This document shows, one piece after another, positions 1 to 4,694 of a DNA stretch of 5,710 nt. A model generated the notes under the pieces. The model saw nothing but the letters and a program-made list of their open reading frames with translations. It made no database searches and was not told the origin of the DNA. The stretch's first letter is position 1. Each line of letters starts with the position of its first letter. The position numbers and the translations under genes were made by a program. Source of the DNA: Spirochaetota bacterium (GTDB lineage: Bacteria > Spirochaetota > Spirochaetia > DSM-27196 > PWMO01); assembly GCA_009908925.1 (NCBI GenBank), contig JAAAOH010000140.1:1-5710 (forward strand), given 5' to 3'.

Positions 1-1
1 C

Positions 2-871
2 CAGAACTCCCACCTCTCGCAGGTCGTGCAGGGAATCGGTGAGGTCTGCGAGCGTGAGAATCACTCGTTGACCCTCATTCCTCCGCGGCAGGAGTCGCTG
101 CTCGAGGGTGTGCGAAGCGCCGCCGTAGACGGGCTCATTACGCTCGGGCTCGAGCCCGGCACCGACACCGTTGGGCTGATCCGACAGCGCCACCTGCCGT
201 TCGTGACCATCGACGGACAGGACGGCGGTGGCTTCCCGGTGGTCGGTATCGACGACCGGGCGGCCGCCGCGACGGCGATGAATCACGTGCTCGAGCTCGG
301 CCACCGGCGCATTGCGGTGGTGTGTTTCGTGGATGAGCCGCAACTTACCGGCGTCTCGCCTGTGCGAGCGGCGCGGATGGCGGGCTACCGCGAGGCGCTC
401 GAGGCGCGGGGGATGGGTGTGACAGCGGCGGACGCGCAGCGCGCCGCCCGGGAGGCGGGTGCCGGCCGAGCCGCCGGCGCGCGGTTCTGGGAGTGTGAGT
501 CCTCCATGGCGGGCGGACGGGAAGCGGCGGAGCGCATTCTGGACTCAGGCGATGAGCCCACGGCGGTCGTCACCATGAGCGACGTAATCGGCCTCGGCGT
601 GCTCGAGTATCTGGGCGAGGCGGGACGCCGCGTGCCCGAAGACATGAGCGTGGTCGGCTTCGACGACATCCCGGAGGCCACTCTGGTGCGCCCGCAGCTT
701 ACTACGGTGTCACAGTACGGCCTGGAGAAGGGACGGAGGGCCGCGGAGATCCTCATGCGGCTTATCGGGGCGGAGGAAGTTGTCGGCAGCACCGTACTCG
801 AGACGCGGCTGGTGGTGAGAGAGAGTAGCGGGCCGCCCCCGTCCGGTCCTACGGTTGCCTCTGGGATGTGA
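2..871 (+). CDS. LacI/GalR-family transcriptional regulator, 5'-truncated by window edge
   Basis: This is the C-terminal 289 residues of a LacI/GalR repressor, a cytoplasmic DNA-binding protein whose periplasmic-binding-protein-like core binds a small effector, usually a sugar. The reading frame is open to the left edge; in-frame codons before the GTG at 26 read QNSHLSQV, the family's usual start of the effector core. The HTH and hinge, roughly the first 60-70 residues, therefore lie outside the window, and that GTG is not the start. Family landmarks in fragment numbering are VDGLITLG (42-49), LPFVTIDG (65-72), VGIDD (81-85) followed by NHVLELGHRRIAVV (94-107), AGYREALEARG (127-137), TAVVTMSD (187-194), VPEDMSVVGFDDIPEA (211-226), PQLTTVSQ (231-238) and VVRESSGPP (271-279). 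An Ala/Gly/Arg-rich stretch at about 140-162 looks longer than usual for the family. The effector and target genes cannot be read from this fragment. The 3' end overlaps the convergent LCP gene by 23 bases. Confidence 0.93.
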   Translation, partial: QNSHLSQVVQGIGEVCERENHSLTLIPPRQESLLEGVRSAAVDGLITLGLEPGTDTVGLIRQRHLPFVTIDGQDGGGFPVVGIDDRAAAATAMNHVLELGHRRIAVVCFVDEPQLTGVSPVRAARMAGYREALEARGMGVTAADAQRAAREAGAGRAAGARFWECESSMAGGREAAERILDSGDEPTAVVTMSDVIGLGVLEYLGEAGRRVPEDMSVVGFDDIPEATLVRPQLTTVSQYGLEKGRRAAEILMRLIGAEEVVGSTVLETRLVVRESSGPPPSGPTVASGM

Positions 872-2933
872 TCTCGTCGAGCGCCGAGAGGTCGATGTCG
901 AGGGCGCTCCCGGGCTCGATAGCGATGCCGAGGCTCTCTCCCTCCTCCTCGAAGAACTCGTCCGGTCGGGGATCACCCCCGGCAAGCCAGGTGTCGACGA
1001 ACTCACGCACGTCCTCCCAGCTCTCGCCCTTCGGACGCAGGATCCATGCGCCCAGCTCCTCTTCGTCCATTTCCTCCGCGCGTTCGAGCGGCCAATCGTT
1101 TTCGTAGAGCTCTGCGTAGGTGGCGCGGAAGACGTTGTCCGTGGACAGGACGATGCGTCGCAGATTCTCTACGTCACGGTACCGCCGGTAGTACCGAAGC
1201 GCCTCGACAAAGCCCATATCGGTCTCGGTGTACTCGACTGAGACGCGCAGCAGGTCAAACAGGCGATCCGCGTCCGTGAGCGCAAGCTGGTCGAGTCGTT
1301 CGCGAATGCCCGCGATCAGCAATTGCTGTCGCCTCGACCTGCTGAAATCGGAGCTGGTCTTTCGTGAGCGGGCGAAGGCGAGAGCGGCCGAGCCGTTCAG
1401 ATCGTGCTCTCCCCGTGAGAAGTAGAGCATCCGTTTCTCGCCGTCGACGCGGTAGGTCATGGTAGGGTCGAGAAACTCCCGGTCGAGCTCAACGGGCACG
1501 GAATCGAGCGCGTCGACGACCCGCTCGAACGCCTCGAAATCGGCCGCGACGTAGTGGTCGATTTCGAGGCCGATAAGGTCTTCCACCGCCCGCACGGTAG
1601 CCGCGGGTCCCGCGAACCCGTGGATCTCGTTCAGTTTCCGGCCCTCGTGATAGATGTCACGCGGTATGCTGATGACCGAAACACGGTCCTCGGACGGACG
1701 GACGTACATGATGCTATCGGTAAGGTCCTGATGTGTGCCGAGCAGGAGGACGCCGGGGTGCTCGCCATCAGCCGCAGCGCGGTCCATGCCGTGTGTGACT
1801 GCCACCCGGTCGAGCGTCCACGAGCCCTCATCCTCTGCGTCGACGAGCTCGACAGCGCCGGCGTCGACGTCCAGGACGAAATAGCCGACCACGGTGGCGT
1901 TGTCCGTCTCGCTCGAGACCAGTTCGTAGGCTCGCCGTCTTGACGCGTTCTCCGGCGTCTCCGTGTCCGAGCCCGCCGGCTCGGCGATGTCGAGTTCCCG
2001 CGCCTCGAGGAAGGCGCGGAATCCTTCGTCATCGAGAAGGCGCGACAACCGCCGCTCCAGCTCATCCCGTACCCGTTCGATCTCCGCCTGCGGGTCGTAT
2101 CCGCGTATCGCATTCGCAACGGCGCGCTCCAGGTCCGTCTCCTCCATGTCCATCGTTTCGCCGTCCACCCGGTAGGTGCCTTCCTCTGCGTCCGCCGCAA
2201 TTCGCACAACGATCGCACCGTCCTCCTGAGCGATTCCGCGGCGCAGAACGAAGTCATCCTCCACGATACGTGTCGGGCGCATATTTCTCGCTTCGAGAAG
2301 CCTCGATACCGCCTGCCGGTCGGGCAGACTTCGGAGCTCGGAGCGAATTCGTTTCTCTGTCTCCACAATCCGGTCGATGCGCCCGGTTTGTTCGCGCACG
2401 AACTCGGCGGCACGTCGGGTGTCTTCGGGCATGTCCTCTACGGAGACCGTTTCGCCGAGGATGGTCTCTATGTCTACCGAACCTACGTCCGGTCGCGCAA
2501 TCACACTGAAGTACCGCCGGTTTACGCGCAGCAGAGATACCTGCAGATCCCCGTCCACGCGTGGCCGCAGGCCGAGCCCCTCGGTCAGGGAGAACTGACC
2601 GCGAGGCCCGGTGAGCTCGCCCAGTAATTCACGGGCTTGCTCGGCATTCCGTTCCCTGGCCAACTCGCGAATCCCCTCCGTCGCGGCTTCGAAGATATCG
2701 CGGCCGGACGACGGCCGGGCGCCGGCCCGGGCCCCGCCCCCGGCCCCGGCGGCTGAGCCGTTCTCGCCCTGGTTCCGCTCCTGCGAAGGGCCGCCTACCT
2801 GCTCCTGCAGCCGCATCACGCGCAGGTGCAACGACACGACCGCAGCGGAAAGTGCGAGCAGCAGCGCTGAAGAGAATATGATTGCCGGTAGCAGCCCTGA
2901 CGCGAACAGTCGCGGCCGGCCGGGTCGTCCCAT
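849..2933 (-). CDS. LytR-CpsA-Psr (LCP) family membrane-anchored protein with long N-terminal repeat region
   Basis: LCP proteins are membrane-anchored enzymes that typically transfer glycopolymers from lipid carriers to the cell wall outside the membrane. I chose the ATG at 2933 (694 aa) because AAGGAGG lies 11 bases upstream; TTG 2957 and ATG 2954 in the same frame lack a ribosome-binding site. A basic N-terminus (GRPGRPR) precedes one membrane helix (about 13-37), then a coiled-coil-like MRLQEQV, a Gly/Ala/Arg-rich linker (59-78), a long region with three divergent helix-plus-strand units (80-380), the LCP domain (about 393-548) and an acidic C-terminal part (549-694). LCP signatures are LLLGTHQDLTDSIMYV (D406), SIPRD (R425, D426), KLNE (K433, N435), the R-x-R pair in FARSRK (R522, R524), D529, R532 and QQ at 536-537, so the pyrophosphate-binding and catalytic residues look retained. 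The usual Gly-Gly of the ALGGV motif is replaced by Asp-Ser (477-478). The protein is about twice the usual LCP length. Substrate polymer unknown. Confidence 0.9.
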   Translation of the reverse strand: MGRPGRPRLFASGLLPAIIFSSALLLALSAAVVSLHLRVMRLQEQVGGPSQERNQGENGSAAGAGGGARAGARPSSGRDIFEAATEGIRELARERNAEQARELLGELTGPRGQFSLTEGLGLRPRVDGDLQVSLLRVNRRYFSVIARPDVGSVDIETILGETVSVEDMPEDTRRAAEFVREQTGRIDRIVETEKRIRSELRSLPDRQAVSRLLEARNMRPTRIVEDDFVLRRGIAQEDGAIVVRIAADAEEGTYRVDGETMDMEETDLERAVANAIRGYDPQAEIERVRDELERRLSRLLDDEGFRAFLEARELDIAEPAGSDTETPENASRRRAYELVSSETDNATVVGYFVLDVDAGAVELVDAEDEGSWTLDRVAVTHGMDRAAADGEHPGVLLLGTHQDLTDSIMYVRPSEDRVSVISIPRDIYHEGRKLNEIHGFAGPAATVRAVEDLIGLEIDHYVAADFEAFERVVDALDSVPVELDREFLDPTMTYRVDGEKRMLYFSRGEHDLNGSAALAFARSRKTSSDFSRSRRQQLLIAGIRERLDQLALTDADRLFDLLRVSVEYTETDMGFVEALRYYRRYRDVENLRRIVLSTDNVFRATYAELYENDWPLERAEEMDEEELGAWILRPKGESWEDVREFVDTWLAGGDPRPDEFFEEEGESLGIAIEPGSALDIDLSALDEITSQRQP
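1794..2696 (-). repeat. Three divergent protein-level repeats in the LCP protein's N-terminal region
   Basis: Within the LCP protein (numbering from the ATG at 2933), residues about 80-182, 186-277 and 283-380 appear to follow one plan. Each has a charged amphipathic helix, then a strand-rich stretch with an acidic turn. Units 2 and 3 share I/V-R-x-E-L near the helix start and LLEARN / FLEARE near its end. The strand parts align as VIARPDVGSVDIE, VRIAADAEEGTYRVD and FVLDVDAGAVELVD. The alignment is by eye and the identity is low, so duplication is a suggestion. DNA-level repetition is not evident. Confidence 0.4.
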
Positions 2934-2944
2934 GGTTTTTCCTG

Positions 2945-2951
2945 CCTCCTT
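2945..2951 (-). promoter_or_regulatory. Shine-Dalgarno of the LCP gene, decides the start
   Basis: On the minus strand this reads AAGGAGG, a near-perfect anti-16S match, 11 bases before the ATG at 2933-2931. The spacing is slightly long. The alternative starts at 2954 and 2957 lie upstream of it or overlap it and have no purine-rich site of their own, so this element favours the shorter protein. Confidence 0.6.
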
Positions 2952-3086
2952 CATCAAAGGTAGCGATTCGGGACACTCCGGTCATCTTCGGGCCCTTGGC
3001 TCGGACAAACTTGACGGAATCTTTGCGACGACTGTACCCGCGTTTGACGCGGACGGTCTACTCTCTGCCCCAGACACACTACGGGA

Positions 3087-3093
3087 GGGGGAG
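3087..3093 (+). promoter_or_regulatory. Shine-Dalgarno of the alarmone synthetase gene
   Basis: The purine block GGGGGAG, continuous with an upstream GGGAGG, lies 7 bases before the ATG at 3101. It supports that ATG over the TTG at 2882 in the same frame, which would make the gene overlap the divergent LCP gene and add 73 residues without recognisable domain character. Confidence 0.65.
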
Positions 3094-3100
3094 ATACTTC

Positions 3101-3739
3101 ATGGAACGACAGCCGGATGGCGACCGAAACAGTTTAGTCGGACAACAGCGGTTTCTGGTGCATCGGGCACGCGTGCTCGAAGATCAGCTACTGAAACACA
3201 TGCAGCCGGAAGCGTATCGGCGCATAAAGCGCTATATGGACCGGCGGGGTCGCGGCAGGCAGGCGGTGCTTTCCGCCATGCAGGCAGCGATCGAGCGCCA
3301 GGTTGATGCCGAGATGCCCGGCCATTTCGACCCGACGGGCCGCGCCGGGCCCGTGTTCTTCGTTGAATCACGCGCAAAAAACGTCTACTCCATCTACCGC
3401 AAGATGCAGCGCAGCGGGAAGTCCTTGCGACACATCTACGACATGCTCGGCATCCGTCTCATATGCGGTGACGTAGGGGACTGCTATCGCCTGCTTGGGC
3501 TTGTTCATCGGATGTGGCACCCGGTTTCGGGTCGGTTCAAGGACTACATCGTCAATCCGAAGCCGAATGGATACCGCGGGCTGCACACCACGGTGGAGAC
3601 CAGCGACGGCGATGTGGTGGAGATACAGATTCGGACGTTCGGCATGCACGTCATGGCGGAGCTCGGCTCGGCGGATCACGCCACGTACAAGAACACGGAG
3701 GTCGTCCATGTACCCGGAGAGATACGAGTTCGATATTGA
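3101..3739 (+). CDS. Stand-alone RelA/SpoT-type (p)ppGpp synthetase domain protein
   Basis: RelA/SpoT synthetase domains transfer pyrophosphate from ATP to GDP or GTP to make (p)ppGpp, the stringent-response alarmone, in the cytoplasm. The 212-residue protein has a helical N-terminus (about 10-75) resembling the linker before the synthetase domain of long Rel enzymes (LEDQL.., MQPEAYRRI), then the synthetase fold. Active-site motifs are all present: the R-x-K of SRAKNVYSIYRKM (R91, K93), IYDMLGIRLI (D114), GRFKDYI (R145, K147, D148), NPKPNGYRGLHTTV (N156, Y158, H162), VEIQIRT (E174, Q176, R178), H193 and YK at 196-197. RFKD is the RXKD form known from bifunctional Rel rather than the EXDD of RelA. 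There is no HD hydrolase, TGS or ACT domain, and the protein stops about 15 residues after the synthetase core. Motifs look closer to long Rel than to RelP/RelQ. It is the first gene of an overlapping pair with the PAS gene. Activity and nucleotide preference are inferred, not shown. Confidence 0.88.
   Translation: MERQPDGDRNSLVGQQRFLVHRARVLEDQLLKHMQPEAYRRIKRYMDRRGRGRQAVLSAMQAAIERQVDAEMPGHFDPTGRAGPVFFVESRAKNVYSIYRKMQRSGKSLRHIYDMLGIRLICGDVGDCYRLLGLVHRMWHPVSGRFKDYIVNPKPNGYRGLHTTVETSDGDVVEIQIRTFGMHVMAELGSADHATYKNTEVVHVPGEIRVRY
3696..3701 (+). promoter_or_regulatory. Shine-Dalgarno of the PAS gene, inside the synthetase gene
   Basis: CGGAGG lies 6 bases before the ATG at 3708, ideal spacing. It is embedded in the synthetase codons for the residues after TYK. 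It decides the PAS start and implies that ribosomes finishing the synthetase pass directly over this site, as expected for translational coupling. Confidence 0.75.
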
Positions 3740-4517
3740 TGCGGAAGACAGAAGTGAGATCCTCGAAGCGGTGGGAGTGCCGTTCATTGTGGTGGGATCG
3801 AGTCTCAGAGTGCTCTTCTTTTCTCAACAGGCGGGGGCTCTGTTCGGGCTTACGCTTTCCGACATCGGGCGTCCGTTGGGTAGCGTGCTCCCTCCCGGCG
3901 AGGCCGACCAGGCGCTTCACGCCGTGGAAACCGCCCTGGATCGGATGCGCCCCGTTCGTGCGCAACTCGAAGTCGCAGGCGACTCCGATTACGAGCAGCG
4001 TGTGCAGGTGCTAGAGACGCCCGACGGGGCAGTGAGCGGTGCCGTGCTGACCTACGCACCTCATGCCGGGGGCGACCGCTCGGTGCGGCACCTCGAGCGG
4101 CTTATCGAGTTCTACGAATCGGTTTTGTCGCGACTGCCCGACATGGTCGCTCGCTTCGACAGGGGACACCGCTTCATCTACGCCAATCCGGCCATGGCCG
4201 CGGCAGCGGAACTCGAAGTCGAAGACATGCTCGGACGCACGGCGGAGGAGCTCGCACTCTCGCCGCCGCTTCAGCGCCTGTGTGGTACGGAAGTGGAGGC
4301 TACAGTAGTGACCGGCGAGCCGTTTTTCGAGACCGTCTCGATATCCCGGGGCGAAGGCGATGAGCGAGAGCTGTGGTGGCGGATGATACCCGAGCTAAAT
4401 ACCCTCGGCAGCGTGGGCTCGGTTTTCGTGGTCGCGACCGACGTCTCCCCTCTTGCCGGAGCCGGCGAGGACTCTCCGCGGACCTCGCCGCGGGGTTTCG
4501 CCGAGGGGGGTGATTGA
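3708..4517 (+). CDS. PAS-PAS sensor-like protein without output domain
   Basis: This 269-residue soluble protein carries two PAS domains and nothing recognisable after them. PAS domains bind small ligands or cofactors, or mediate dimer contacts. PAS 1 (about 17-117) contains VPFIVVGSSLRVLFFSQQA, LFGLTLSDIGRPL and GAVLTY; the DIGRPL motif and layout resemble the PAS domain found beside CheR/CheB methyltransferase-methylesterase proteins (PAS_10-like). A charged helix (about 122-141) leads into PAS 2 (about 138-248), with LPDMVARFDRGHRFIYANPAM, MLGRTAEEL and GSVFVVATDVSPL. A Gly/Ser/Pro-rich tail ends the protein. There are no membrane segments and no kinase, GGDEF, EAL or HTH motif. The ATG at 3708 is chosen for its CGGAGG site; the same frame is open upstream to 3495 but that part is a shadow of the synthetase gene. 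The start overlaps the synthetase end by 32 bases in another frame. Ligand unknown; regulation of the synthetase is an inference from context. Confidence 0.85.
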   Translation: MYPERYEFDIDAEDRSEILEAVGVPFIVVGSSLRVLFFSQQAGALFGLTLSDIGRPLGSVLPPGEADQALHAVETALDRMRPVRAQLEVAGDSDYEQRVQVLETPDGAVSGAVLTYAPHAGGDRSVRHLERLIEFYESVLSRLPDMVARFDRGHRFIYANPAMAAAAELEVEDMLGRTAEELALSPPLQRLCGTEVEATVVTGEPFFETVSISRGEGDERELWWRMIPELNTLGSVGSVFVVATDVSPLAGAGEDSPRTSPRGFAEGGD

Positions 4518-4542
4518 CTTTTTCGGTAAACAGTCGTACTAG
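4514..4542 (+). promoter_or_regulatory. Possible sigma70-type promoter upstream of the helicase gene
   Basis: TTGACT (4514-4519, 5 of 6 matches to the -35 consensus) is followed after 17 bases by TACTAG (4537-4542, only 3 of 6 matches to the -10). The -35 overlaps the stop codon of the PAS gene. If real, it would give the helicase mRNA a leader of roughly 145 bases. A second TTGACT at 4554-4559 has no plausible -10. Confidence 0.3.
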
Positions 4543-4560
4543 TACAGCAGCGGTTGACTG
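4531..4560. repeat. Palindrome and flanking inverted repeat in the PAS-helicase gap
   Basis: GTACTAGTAC (4536-4545) is a perfect 10-base palindrome. Directly before it is CAGTC (4531-4535), whose complement GACTG occurs at 4556-4560, so the segment could fold as a weak 5-bp stem. The palindrome covers the candidate -10 box and could be an operator. No T-run follows, so it is not a typical intrinsic terminator. The rest of the gap (to 4684) shows only two similar nonamers, GCAGGTTCC at 4575 and GCAGGTCCC at 4590. Confidence 0.35.
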
Positions 4561-4684
4561 ACCCGGGCGTTCCCGCAGGTTCCTCACAAGCAGGTCCCTT
4601 CGCCCCGCACGCGCTTACCACGCTCCTTCTCCCGCATAACACAACAATCGGTGCAACCCTCCGCGGGACGTGTTTCACTCGAAA

Positions 4685-4689
4685 AAGGA
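4685..4689 (+). promoter_or_regulatory. Shine-Dalgarno of the helicase gene
   Basis: AAGGA ends 5 bases before the ATG at 4695, within an A-rich run (4682-4690) that stands out from the GC-rich surroundings. Together with the usual distance from the start to the Q-motif phenylalanine, it fixes the start codon. Confidence 0.6.
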
Positions 4690-4694
4690 ATTCT

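Larger units (their letters stand above)
2934..3100. promoter_or_regulatory. Divergent intergenic region between LCP and alarmone synthetase genes
   Basis: These 167 bases separate two divergently transcribed genes and must hold the signals for at least the rightward pair unless transcription comes from within the LCP gene. Two TTGACG hexamers, good -35 matches on the plus strand, occur at 3011-3016 and 3044-3049, 33 bases apart. Neither has a convincing -10 at 16-18 bases; the best after the first is TGTACC at 3033-3038, only 3 of 6 matches. No clear operator palindrome or terminator is seen. The region is called regulatory from its position, not from a confident motif. Confidence 0.35.

Noticed and set aside
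1554..2509. Several open frames on both strands inside the LCP gene (for example 1554-1943 +, 1940-2509 +, 1631-2413 -)
   Set aside because: Their translations are Arg/Ser/Pro-rich, typical of high-GC shadow frames, with no domains or start signals.
2700..2760. GC-rich direct repeats as a possible DNA-level repeat element
   Set aside because: They encode the Gly/Ala/Arg-rich linker of the LCP protein and are explained by low-complexity coding.
2882..3100. N-terminal extension of the synthetase gene to the TTG at 2882
   Set aside because: It would overlap the divergent LCP gene, adds no hydrolase-like motif, and the ATG at 3101 has a strong Shine-Dalgarno site.
3696..3745. A single synthetase-PAS fusion broken by a sequencing frameshift, or programmed frameshifting
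   Set aside because: The PAS frame has its own ATG with an ideally spaced CGGAGG, and the synthetase domain is complete before its stop. I see no slippery heptamer. Two overlapping genes are the simpler reading, though raw-read checking would settle it.
4483..4523. A terminator at the end of the PAS gene (CCTCG...CGAGG followed by TTTTT)
   Set aside because: The stem is only five pairs with a mismatch, lies inside the coding sequence, and is separated from the T-run by 12 bases.
4564..4575. Short hairpin CGGG-CGTT-CCCG in the gap before the helicase
   Set aside because: The stem has four pairs and no T-run, as expected by chance in GC-rich DNA.
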